A DNA stretch of 64,000 bases from contig JAINUG010000195.1 in the NCBI GenBank assembly GCA_029706075.1, positions 1,596,001 through 1,660,000 on the forward strand. The letters are read 5' to 3'. A program made the translations under genes and the position numbers. Below are positions 24,276-35,900 of this stretch, in pieces (the stretch's first letter is position 1; the number at the start of each line of letters is the position of its first letter). This stretch comes from Aldrovandia affinis (Eukaryota > Chordata > Actinopteri > Notacanthiformes > Halosauridae). A model generated the notes under the pieces. That model saw nothing but the letters and a program-made list of their open reading frames with translations. It did not search any database and was not told the origin of the DNA.

Positions 24276-24559
24276 CTGAACAAAAGAGCCGGAGAACAAC
24301 AGAGAGTGAGTGGCGGGTCGTTTCTCATCGGCGATGAAGTCTGGACTCGCTCCTCATTCGCCAGGCTCGGCTTCCCCTGCACAGAGTCTCTCCTAGACAA
24401 AAATGCGGAGTGCGGCATCACAACACTCGTCTGAGGACTGGGAGACACGTCAGCTCGGATTGGAACGCGTGTGGAGTTCCTCTCTGTTTTTTTGTTTTTT
24501 TTAAATATACATTTAAAAAAGTGGAGCCTACCGGACAAAAATAGGCCACAGTACACCAT

Positions 24560-24860
24560 AACCACACGTTACACAGACACACACAACACACAGGCCTTCA
24601 CCCTTTCTCTCACACAGACACAAACGCATGCACCACCAAAACACACACAGACTAATGCAAACTACACACACATTCCTGTGATTAAATACACACAGGCATA
24701 CACACCCACATATGCACCCACACATTACTTAGAACCGCAAACACACACAGAGTAATGTAGACTACACATGCACACACATTCCAGTAAATTAAATAAACAT
24801 GCGCATACACACCCACACACACACACACACTCGCTCACACACTACGCTCTTTCTTAGAAC
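24560..24860. repeat. Irregular CA-rich repeat tract
   Basis: Interspersed ACACACA motifs with longer similar blocks: CAGACTAATGCAAACTACAC and CAGAGTAATGTAGACTACAC, about 100 bp apart, suggest an imperfect higher-order duplication. Thr/His-rich open frames are artefacts. Confidence 0.8.
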
Positions 24861-25469
24861 CGCAAACATACACAGTCACGCAACATTGTGGAAAAACAAA
24901 CATCATCAATCCACTGCTTTTAATATTTCTTTTTCAAGCAACCTGTAGGCCATACATAGTTGTCATAGTTCAATGTCTGGATATAACAGACCAAAACACA
25001 GTGCGGTTTTACCCTCCTCCATTTTTCCTCAGAAATGTTTTTTTAGATTAAATTACATCTCAAACAGGTTGAAATATGTGATGTTTTTGGTTTAATAGCG
25101 CTCCCCATTCCCTCATAGATCATGATCTTCTGAACATTTTCCAAAACACAGAGCCATTAAAAGTTCGCAAACTTCATAGAGAATTCAGGGGTGAAACGTT
25201 GTCGAATTCACCGTGCTAGTCTGTGAAACAAAATAATAAAATGTTGATAAATTACATAGATTACCATTTGGTCAAAACTGGTTCTCCATGACCAAATAAT
25301 ACAGATGAAGGGAGAGGATGTCTGATGTGAACTAGAACTGAACTAGAAGTAAATGTCGTACAAACAGCGTATGCATATTTTCAGTGCGCATGCTGTTCAG
25401 ACAATAGTTAATGACAGGAAACTAATCAGAATGAAAAGGTGAACCCTGTGTACTGACTGAGAAATCATG

Positions 25470-25564
25470 AAAGAGAGAGAGAGGAAGACAAAGAGAGAGA
25501 TAGATAGAGACAGAGAGAGAGAGGGAGAGAGAGAGATGAGAGAGAGATGGATAGAGGGAGATGG

Positions 25565-25600
<36 letters not shown>

Positions 25601-25645
25601 AGGAGAGATGAGAGAAAGATGAGAGAGAGAGAGAGAGAGAGAGCT
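25470..25645. repeat. (GA)n-rich purine tract
   Basis: About 175 bp of GAGAGA with GATAGA and GGGAGA interruptions, purine on the + strand. Ser/Leu-rich open frames on the minus strand are artefacts. Confidence 0.95.
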
Positions 25646-26480
25646 CAGCTGTTGTCTTGAACAGCACAGCATGCAAGAGCTGCAGAAAAACGCACACCGT
25701 CATCTCGCACCTGAAATTCCGGGCATGCTTTTTCACGCCCAGTTGCGGAGACATTTCTGCCCGCTTCAGCAACCTCCGTTTCCGCTACTCTGGTGTTTTG
25801 CCACTGCCCGGCAGCAGTGTACGGAAGCGCTTCAGCAGAACGGAGGAACTGAGAGCCTGCCACTGCGCTTTCTGCACATTCAGCATTGTGCTGTCGGAAT
25901 TGGCCCCTTATCTTTCTCACAAACCACGATTCCGCCAGACCAACCCCGGCAGGGGTTAATACTCAATTCATTTACAGACGCCAGGCAGAAAATAGAGGAG
26001 ACTTGAGAGGAAAGCTTAGTGCGCCAGAGAGAGCCACTGCCCAGGAGGACTAATCTAACATTCTGTGTAAAATATAATTATAGTAATTGGTACATATTTC
26101 ACTAGCAGTCAAAACAGTTTCTCTGCACGTACTTAACAGTAATGCTCGTATTTAATTTCGGCTCCTCGAAGGAAATTATGTCTTGGTATTTTAATACTGT
26201 ACACTGAGTAAGAAATACTGCAGGTTTGTCTTGTGGAATATTTAGGGAAGCATCTACTCTATTCATGTTCCATTTCAGGATTTGTTTTCCATGTGAAAGG
26301 AGCGGTAGAAAAATGCTGTCACGAGGCTGAGCGAGCGAGGTAGGTAGGGAGAGAGGGACACATCCCTTTCTAGGGCTGCTTCCTCCAGTCACAGTGAAAA
26401 ATAAAGAAAGGCTTGAGGATCTTAGACTGGCCATCTTGGGGGCTGTCACAGCTGTCAGAAGCAGAACTCAACCTAAATGT

Positions 26481-26566
26481 GGGCTCGAACCTCAAACCCT
26501 GATCTGATCTGATCCCCCCGCACCCCGGATAGCCAGTCGGCTCTGATCGTTTGAGCTAAATCCGGC
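26481..26566 (-). other. tRNA-like pol III box pair, possible SINE relic
   Basis: On the minus strand GATTTAGCTCAAACGATCAG resembles an A box, and AGGTTCGAGCCC about 60 bases later a B box. The sequence between does not fold as a full cloverleaf by eye and no family tail was seen. Confidence 0.35.
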
Positions 26567-27080
26567 ATGATCCAATATCTATTAATTAGTTGAGTTCTGA
26601 TGTCAGCCGGCCAGCTGTCTGGGGACTTAAGAGGAGGGGTTGCCACCTACTATACTGCGTGGGGGGGGGCTAGAGGGGGGGCACAGCCACAGCCAGCCAC
26701 TTCTCTCTGACACCCCTCCACCATTCCACATCACCAAGGCTAAAGGACTGTACAATGCCGTTACTACTTATTACACACTGCAACAAAGGCTCACAGGCCA
26801 AGCTGGAAATACTCCCCACGTCTGAATGAGTCTGCTCTCTCTCCCCTCCCTTTCTGCGTTCTCTCCTTTTTTTATTTCCCTCTCCTCCTCTCCATGCTCA
26901 TTTCCTGACGGTTAGGATACTCCAGCGAGCAAATTCTATTAGGCGAATCAAAAACAGTCTACGAACAGAGACGGGCACCTCGATGGTCTCCAGCTGTCCC
27001 CCGGTCGTCCAGACTGGCCTGGCAGAGCCAGAGTGATGGGGGGCCCGACGGCATGGCGCCACGGGGGCACGTCTCAGAGC

Positions 27081-27888
27081 GCTCCGACAACATCCATCCC
27101 AATCCTGTCTGCTTCCACAACATTCACCCCAATCCTGTCTGCTCCAACTTCATCCATCCCAATTCTGTCTGCTACAACAACATCCATCCCAATTCTGTCT
27201 GCTTCCAACAACATTCATCCCAATTCTCTCTGCTTCCACAACATTCACCCCAATCCTGTCTGCTCCAACAACATCCATCCCAATTCTGTCTGCTCCAACA
27301 ACATCCATCCCAATCCTGCTCATTCCCACAACATCCATCCCAATCCTGTCTGCTCCAACAACATCCATCCCAATCCTCTCTGCTCCAACAACATCCACCC
27401 CAATTCTGTCTGCTCCAACAACATTCACCCCAATCCTGTCTGCTCCAACAACATCCATCCCAATACTGTCTGCTCCAACAACATCCATCCCAATTCTGTC
27501 TGCTCCGACAACATCCATCCCAATTCTGTCTGCTCCAACAACATCCATCCCAATTCTGTCTGCTTCCACAACATTCACCCCAATCCTGCTCATTCCCACA
27601 ACATCCATCCTCAATTCTGTCTGCTTCCACAACATCCATTCCAATACTGTCTGCTCCAACAACATTCACCCCAATTCTGTCTGCTCCAACAACATCCATC
27701 CCAATTCTGTCTGCTCCAACCACATCCATCCCAATCCTGCTCATTCCCACAACATTCACCCCAATTCTGTCTGCTCCAACAACATCCACCCCAATTCTGT
27801 CTGCTCCAACAACATTCACCCCAATTCTGTCTGCTCCAACAACATCCACCCCAAACCTACTCATTCCAATGACATCCATCCTAATCCC
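27081..27888. repeat. 30-bp minisatellite, about 27 copies
   Basis: The consensus unit begins TCCAACAACATCCATCCCAA and ends TTCTGTCTGC. Variants alternate ATCCATCC with ATTCACCC, and TCCAAC with TTCCAC or CATTCCCAC, giving a patchy higher-order pattern. Because 30 is divisible by three, several frames on both strands stay open for 170-297 codons (for example repeats of NNIHPNSVCS). There is no codon bias, no conserved flank and no splice context, and the array lies inside an nckap5 intron, so I do not call a protein. Confidence 0.97.
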
Positions 27889-28454
27889 AGTTTTTAGATG
27901 TATGCAAAAGAAAGTTTGATAGGTCAAACAAAAGTGAATGAAACGTAAATCAAACAAGCTTTGTTTTGCAACGCTCCTGTCTTTGCTGTACCGTTTGGAC
28001 AAGCTTGTGCATTTGCCGTGTGCTGACGCGGTTGAACAGCGTGAGCGTGGCAGTGCTGGCGCCACCTGTGAAGCGTGCAGAGACGCGATCCATGGAGGGG
28101 AGGATCAATCGGCTCGCTCGGAAACATCTCGTTTGCAGACCTTAGCCGACAAGCCCCGGCAAGCCAGGCAAAGCGGGGCGCACTTTGAACCGCATTGTGG
28201 GAGGCAGCTCAGACCTGCGTTAACTGTTCCGGAGGCCCTGTTATCTCTCAAAGTGCTGCTTCCCATTTCTGTTCACAATTGTGCTACTCTTAATAGTATA
28301 AACAATGTACGCGTGCACGCGTCAGCGAGACTCAAACTGATCTGTAATCAAATGACACGTTCTATATGCCTGTGTTCGCGCTGCCAAAGAGCTCGCTGAA
28401 AACATGTGAATTCTTGAAAGTTTGTGAATTATAAAAGGTAAGCTCTTCCCTATA

Positions 28455-29517
28455 CACTCAGTGGCCTCTTTATTAGGTACATCTTTCTAGTACTGGGTAG
28501 GACCCCCCTTTGCCCCTAGAACAGCCTGGATTCTTTGTGGCATGGACTCAACAAGGCGCTGGAAACATTCCTCAGAGATCCTGGTCCATGTTGACATGAT
28601 AGCATCACGCAGTTGCTGCAGATTTGTCGGCTGCACATTCATGTTGCGAATCTCCTGTTCACATCCCAAAGGTGCTCTATTGGACTGAGATCTGGTGACT
28701 GTGGAGGCAATTGTTGTACACTGAACTCATTGTCATGTTCATGGAACCAGCTTGAGATTAAGGGGCCTAATGTGTGCCAAGAAAACATTCCCCACACCAT
28801 TACACCACTACCACCAGCCTGAATCATTAGGCAGGATGGATGCATAGATTCATGTTGTTTACGCCAAATTCTGACTGTACAATCTGCATGTCGCAGCAAA
28901 TCAAGACGGACCAGGCAACGTTTTTCCAACGTTCTTCCAAAACTGTCCAGTTTTGGTGAGCCTGTACCCACTGTAGCCTCACTTTCCTGTTCTTAGCTGA
29001 CAGAAGTAAAACCAGGTGTGGTCTTCTGCTGCTGTAGCCCATCCACTTCAAGGTTTGACGTGTTGTGCGTTCAGAGATGCTCTTCTGCATACCACTGTTG
29101 TAACGAGTGGTTATTTGAGTTACTGTCACCTTCATGTCAGCTTGAACCAGTCTGGCCATTCTCATCTGACCTCTCATTAACAACGCTTTTTCACCCACAG
29201 AACTGCTGCTCACTGGATGTTTTTTGTTTTTCGCACCATTCTCTGTAAACTCTAGAGACTGTTGTGCGTGAAAATCCCATGAGATTAGCAGTTTCTGAGA
29301 TACTCACACCACCCTGTCTGGCACCAACAATTATTCCAAGGTCAAAGTCACTTAGATCACATTTCTTCTCCATTCTGATTTCTGAACCTCTGGACTGAAC
29401 CTCTTTACCATGTCTGCATGCTTTCATGCACTGCGTTGCTGCCACATGATTGGCTGATTAGACAATTGCATCAACGAATAGGTGTACAGGTGTACCTAAT
29501 AAAGTGGCCACTGAGTA
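28455..29517 (-). mobile_element. Tc1-like transposon, near full length with internal deletion
   Basis: Ends CACTCAGTGGCCTCTTTATT and TAATAAAGTGGCCACTGAG are inverted repeats, next to TA-rich flanks. On the minus strand, transposase-like blocks follow in order but in different frames: SISETANLMGFSRTTVSRVY (HTH), KSISERTTRQTLKWMGYSSR, then GVMVWGMFSWHTLGPL, SPDLSPIEHLWD and NVQPTNLQQLRDAIM. Between HTLGPL and SSWFHEHD about 170 bp normally holding the second catalytic Asp (QQDNAPCH in relatives) is absent. Frameshifts are also needed between blocks, so it is inactive. A different family from the copies at 0.1 and 10.4 kb. Confidence 0.93.
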
Positions 29518-30144
29518 TATATTAATTTCACTAAAATTTATACATTTCAGTGTAAACTGAGCAGAACTGTTCCGAATAAAAACGTTTCAGTTTCAGTTAA
29601 CTTTTTCCGGCGTACTCTCTCCAGTTTGGGCTGAGTATCGCATGCTGGTCAAATTGCCCTTGTGTTGAGGTTAGGTAAGTAACAGAAACTCAATTTCCTG
29701 GCAGTTCATCAATGCACAAGCTAGGTTTCAATACTGGCAGACGGATGCAGACGTACAGTAGGGAACAGCACATTCAAAACCACAGACTATCTTGTCAGCT
29801 TCCGTTTCCATCAAATGTCCTGACCTATACGATCATATTTGTATTCTGATAATCACGGATAAACACAATTTGGCATAGTATTTCTGTAACCTAGTATCTA
29901 GTTTATTACAGAATGGTATTACAATATCAGAATCGTAATAAGTCATTTGTCATTAGCTCTTCATAATATGAATGGCATTTTCCTAAATTTGCTTGTCAAG
30001 CCCAGGTCAGATGAATTATAATAATGACACAGGACATATACCATGTGACGCGATTTACGACAAATAGTTCAGGAAGTAGAGTGAGCTCTGCCGCTGGGCA
30101 GGACTGTCCGCGCGTTGACCTCAGCGTTGGCGTGGTGACCGAAG

Positions 30145-30319
30145 CACGAGGAGCGGGCACGAGGAGCGGGCACGAGGAGCGAGCACGAGGAGCGAGCACG
30201 AGGAGCGGGCACGAGGAGCGGGCACGTGGAGCGGGCACGAGGAGCGGGCACGAGGAGAGGGCACGAGGAGCGGGCACGAGGAGCGGGCACGAGGAGCGGG
30301 CACGTGGAGCGGGCACGTG
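30145..30319. repeat. 13-bp minisatellite, 13 copies
   Basis: Unit CACGAGGAGCGGG, in strict register from 30145 to 30313, with variants GCGAG and GAGGG. Two units plus the following partial one read CACGTG, creating E-box hexamers at 30223, 30301 and 30314. The repeated-Pro and Arg/Gly open frames are artefacts. Confidence 0.95.
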
Positions 30320-31544
30320 TCACACGCGTTCTGCCTTCATCAGCGTAGCTCCATCTTTGAGCCGGACGGCCTTTCATGGTGCACATGCCGGCTGTTCCAC
30401 CGTTTCTTCCGCCCTGGTTGCTAACTGGGGTACCAATGGGTCAGCCACAGTTCACATTCCTACACTCAGCATTTCATCAGCCAATCAAGTCTCTCCATGC
30501 ACTGTGTTAGTTGTGACCTCATTCAACGCAGATGGTATAGACAGGAAAAAGTTCATATGGAGGCAAATTTATGCAGGACCTTTCTCGAGGTGTGTAAACT
30601 GTGTGCAAAAGTTATGTAGAAGTATTTTTATTTTGGATATATTTTGCGTAATTAGTCTATAGTATTGAAAGTATGACTGTATGTATGGTTATGATGGAGC
30701 TATCATGTGGAATTAGAGGTCTAAATGAACAATGCCCTAATAACCATTTATAATGCTTGATAAGAAATGTATGCGTTTGAGGAAAAAAAAAAATCCTGCA
30801 ACAGCCATCTTCTTTGGAGGGCAAGACAGTAGCCATGGAAACTAGGAAGTCTAGGCCAGCTCATTAGCCGTTCTCCATGTGTGTCACATGACCTTAAACA
30901 GCCACTCCTCTTTTCCTGCCTGGCGATGTGCCCCTGTGGACAGTTGAATAAAATTGCTGTGTCTACTACAGGCGCTAGGCTGCAGTTAAAGGTCACCTTT
31001 TAAAGGATTGTTTTTTGACATCTCACTCCACATTTATACGGTCAGCCATTGGAGTTCATTTGAATATAATTGGAAAAAAGTTAATAAGCATTTTAAAATG
31101 AACAATGGGGAAAAAGTGCTTAATTGGACATACAGTACCATGCACACACAGCCTTTACAGGGCACATTTACAAATACTTGGTTCAATCGAGGGAATAATT
31201 TCCCTTGGATTTTGTTTCTGATGGTATTGTACCACCTTGGGTGCCTTCAAGCAGATAACCACCTGTGAGGAGTGTGATTTTAGAAGAAGTGGACCAACTT
31301 GTGTGTGCAGGCACTGCTTCCACAGCCCATGTGTGGTGCATGGCACCTTTGTTATCCTCAGAGAACAAGTATGATGTTTATATCACTAATGCAGAAACCA
31401 TTTCTCATACTCATCAATATTATCACTGAAAACACCTTTTAATGCATGTTATCAATATTATTAACAGTTTAGGTGGAAACATGCATACAGTACCACCCAA
31501 AGAAATTGATTGTGTTAGTGGTGTTGTGTTACTCAGTTAAAAAA

Positions 31545-31548
<4 letters not shown>

Positions 31549-31590
<42 letters not shown>

Positions 31591-31615
31591 TATACACACA
31601 CACAAACAAACACAT
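31549..31615. repeat. (TA)n followed by (CA)n microsatellite
   Basis: TATATATA to about 31576, then ACACACAC with interruptions. Confidence 0.9.
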
Positions 31616-31770
31616 ACATACTGTATATATAAAATTTGAGTGGTTTCACAGATTGAATGTCAATCAACACGACAGATTTATAGAATTAATCTGCTGATTA
31701 TTCAGACAGATTTAGAAGATTAATCTACTGAGAGCAATATATGGCCATTTAAAGTATTGCTTCTGAAAAT

Positions 31771-31930
31771 GTGGCTCAGTAGGTAGAACATGGCACTGAC
31801 GATGCTGAGGTTGTGGGTTTGTTTCCCACTGGGACCACATATACTGAATAAATGTATGCATTCACTACTGTAAGTCGCTTTGGATAAAAGCGTCTGCTAA
31901 ATGGCATATATTATTATATTATTACATTAT
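31771..31930 (+). mobile_element. tRNA-derived SINE, family A
   Basis: GTGGCTCAGTAGGTAGAACA head, B-box GGGTTTGTTTCCCA, ACCACATATACTGAATAAAT, intact tail hairpin in AAGTCGCTTTGGATAAAAGC, then CTAAATGGCATATATTATTA. Confidence 0.9.
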
Positions 31931-32210
31931 AAATAGCAACCTGCTAAAGACATGAAATGCCTGAAATACACTGGGAGTCAGGCGTTCTCTTCTTGTTCTC
32001 AGACTGTTCCCTTCTGAAACAGTCAGTCTGAAAGCAATATGTACTGGCACAGGTTACTGCCCGAGTTCAAACATCTCATCTTGTGGGATCATGTGACAGG
32101 ATTGCAAGATTACAAACATGGATGACATATTTGGAGAGACATGGTTGTTCTGGTGACAATGGGCCAGGGTTTTCCCCACCGTCAATCCGTCTAAACCACT
32201 GTTGTGCAAC

Positions 32211-32912
32211 CTGCACAGACATCCGAACCAAGCCTGCACAGACATCCGAACCAAGCCTGCACAGACATCCAAACCAAGCCTGCACAGACCCCCAAACCAA
32301 GCCTGCACAGACCCCCAAACCAAGACCCCCAAACCAACCCTGCACAGACCCCCAAACCAAGCCTGCACAGACCCCCAAACCAAGCCTGCACAGACCCCCA
32401 AACCAACCCTGCACAGACCCCCAAACCAACCCTCCACAGACCCCCAAACCAAGCCTGCACAGGCCCCCACACCAACCCCAAACCAACACTCCACAGACCC
32501 CCAAACCAACCCTGCACAGACCCCCAAACCAACCCTCCACAGACCCCCAAACCAAGCCTGCACAGACCCCCAAACCAACCCAAGCCCCCAACAACCATCC
32601 CCAAACCAGCAACCCTCCACAGACCCCCAAACCAACCATCCACAGACCCCCAAACCAACCCTGCACAGACCCCCAAACCAACCCTCCACAGACCCCCAAA
32701 CCAAGCCTGCACAGACCCCCAAACCAACCCTGCACAGACCCCCAACCCAACCCTGCACAGGCCCCCAAACCAACCCTGCACAGACCCCCAAACCAAGCCT
32801 GCACAGACCCCCAAACCAGCCCTGCAGACCCCCAAACCAACCCTGCACAGACCCCCAAACCAGGCCCCCCACCAACCCACAGACCCCAAACCAAGCCCAA
32901 ACCAAGCCTGCA
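32211..32912. repeat. 22-bp minisatellite, about 30 copies, C-rich on + strand
   Basis: Unit CTGCACAGACCCCCAAACCA plus two bases, with CTCC/CTGC and CATCC/CCCCC variants; the first units carry ACATCC. The minus strand, which is the nckap5 sense strand, has a GGGGG run in most units. All long open frames here (Gln/Pro-Thr or Trp/Gly-rich, 237-286 codons) are repeat artefacts. Confidence 0.97.
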
Positions 32913-35900
32913 TAACACAGAGAGATGAACTTAGGTGGTTGATCATCGCAGATGCCATCTTAGGTGGTCAAGCATCACAGATCCCATCGGCCCAGTCAGC
33001 AACCCCTGCTCCCTTAATACATATGCCAACACGTGGTAAAACAGGACATTCAAATCAGAAGTAATGTGCTCTTAAGATCCGTCAAAATTCATGGCATAAT
33101 TATAAAATCGTTCAGTTTTTACCACTTTCAAACATATTGTTTTATGCATATATTTTTGGATGTTTGATTGTGTAATTTGTAGAATACCCAGCTGAAAGAA
33201 TTTTCATTTTTATGAATGGGTGTGATCAGTCAGTAAGCTTGCACACAAGAAAAAAGCATGTGTGCCATGACAACCTGTGGAACAAGACCTGAGCAATCAC
33301 GCCCATGAATAATTCACCCCCGACGATGCACTGGGAATTCCTTTGAAATGCACAATCCACACTGGGTACCTGTTATTTGTACTGTTAAATCAATTTTGGC
33401 TGAAAACCATAGTGCCAGTCCATCTCATCCCTGCACAGCCTTTGAATAAAGATACCGTACTGTGTCATTAATATATTGTAAAGGGGACTGGATGTAGCCA
33501 ATTAGAGGATAGGCCTTAAAAATCCACATTAATTATGACTGCAAAATGATTTGTCCCTAATACTGAAAAATACATTTGCATGTGCCAACTTATTCAATAC
33601 TTAAACAACACCATGAGTTCAGCCATAACTTAACAGAAAAAAACATTTGTGTAAGAACCGAAAAAGCAACACCTGGTTGAATTCATTCCTCCAAGTACTT
33701 TATGAAAACGATACAAAAACACACACTAAGCTCTGACTATTCTCCATTATCATGACAAGAATCAAGGTGTATTTCAGTTGGACCATCTCAAAGGAAGCTT
33801 CAGGGAAATTAACAGCCAAGACATTCAAAGAATGCACTGTTTTTTTAAATCACGGAATGGCATTTTAAATGCTCTGAAAGATTTCTTTCATTCAGAACCT
33901 TGGCAACCTGAAACCAGCAGACACTGGAATGGAATGTGTAAGTGTACATTTAAGTCTTTTTTAAAAGCCAACATTAAACCTAAAAAAAAACATAACTAAA
34001 AACGCTCATTAAATGTTGTCTAACTGTTGTTTCCACATTTGACTGCTGCACTCTTGATTGTTTGACAGACATTCCATTTTAGATGGAACGTCACACACAT
34101 CACTACAGAACACGTAATGCGCTTTGTAACTGAGCTCCGATGTTTTCTGGAGAGGGGAACACTCACTGGTGCCACATTCCACACACAACTACAAGGTCAG
34201 GTCATGCCCACAGCACACACACACCTCCTTAGTGCGTCAGGCCTAACACATACTGTACATGTAAATATGTACACCGTTGCACAGAAAACAGACTGCTTTA
34301 ATACCGAATCACAGCATTCTTGGTTCTCCTTTCTTCACATGCTTGGTACAACCGCAAGCTTTTAAATGTATTCTCTAAGGGTGTTCGCGTTTTCCAATAC
34401 CATTTTTCAATCGATATCAGATTATCATTTGAGAAGATTTAGAGTTTTAATTCCATTTGGGGCCTTCCTGGCCTCACAATAGAAACCCTTTCAACACACA
34501 GAGAGAAGCGAGACAGCTCCGAAGAAGACAAATGGTCTAAATGATTTGGGTAGTGGGGACTTTGTTTTATTAAATTCCCCTGCCCTAGGCAACCTGAATA
34601 GATGTCCATTTATTTATACTGTACAATATATACTGTGTCACAGTGGGTGTTTATGCAAGATTATCACCGTTATGGCCATTTTTGCAGAGCTTGAAAATTA
34701 CATAAAATAATTTGATTTCATTATCATTGAGTCCAGTGTTTTCAGCCACATTTATACCGTTTTGTGACATTTATCCCCCCAAAAATCATGCACTGGAAAG
34801 CATATACATATTGCATGTTCTCTCAAAAACATACACGCCTAACAACTGGAGCAATGATCATCCCACTAAATGCGTGCGCATATGGACATTTTATATAACT
34901 CCATGACCCACTGTGAATTTATCAAAGCGAAAATAAATCCAATTGATGGTTTAGTCTGAGAACCTGAACAGTGACTGGTTTCACTCATTTCTCACAGGTG
35001 TTCTGTAGTAAACGTGTGTTTTATAGAAAATGATACAGATATAAGAAATAAATCCATCCATCATCCATCATTCAGGACAAGAGTGTCACTGTCATTTTCA
35101 CACTGTATCAAAAATGTATACAAGGAGTATTGTTTGTCAAACAAAGTGAGTCTTCACTTGGTAACAAGCATTGAAACATTTGCATTTTGCAACAGAAAAA
35201 AAACAAAACAAACTCACATGCCATGCACAGACCTGGTAGAGATTGATGGCCATTGTTCAAAGTGTTTTTTATACAAGTTAGAAGAAAGAAAAAGAAATGG
35301 AACACAGCACTCCACTAAATGAGTTAGTTTACCTCACAATTATCATTATGCCTGCACACCGGATTGAACTGAAAACAAAAAAAAAAAAAAAAAAAATGTT
35401 TGGTATTGTGCTTACTCAGATGTATTAAAAACACAAAATCATTGCCTCTTACATCTAACAGCAACAAAAAATTATCCCCAGGTTTTATTCATAATTGCAC
35501 CTGACTGAGTGAATGACCAACCAAGTAGCTACTGCAGTAAAAACATTTGACCACTAGAGGCAGCTGAGGGCCCACAGAAGAGTCACAGCCAACATGAATA
35601 TCAAATTCAGTTTTCACTGCATCGAAAACCTGTCCGTTACGCTCACCTGTTGACAATTGTCACACTTTTTTAAGAAACGATAAGAAAAAATGTATTCATT
35701 CATTGCAATGTTTTAATGCCAACAATGATACTAATCAGTGAAGTTTCTTGATGCAAGATGCCAACAGTGACCAGAAAAACAGAGGGAGCTAGAAGGCGAT
35801 GTTAACTCACACATCCAAATTGTAACAATACACATTGTCAGTGCCAGTAAAAGAGAAACCCTCCATCAACCAGTGACAGGACAAGTCGGGGGTCCCCACA

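Noticed and set aside
27033-28065. Open frames of 171-297 codons over the 27-kb repeat (IHPN- and VGADRIGM-type repeats)
   Set aside because: The frames exist because the unit is 30 bp. Several frames on both strands are equally open and there is no start, splice or domain context.
30145-30319. CRISPR-like array of short regular repeats
   Set aside because: Units are contiguous with no unique spacers, in a vertebrate intron; it is a minisatellite.
32054-33064. Pro/Thr/Gln- and Trp/Gly-rich open frames of up to 286 codons
   Set aside because: Produced by the 22-bp C-rich minisatellite read in all phases. No gene features.
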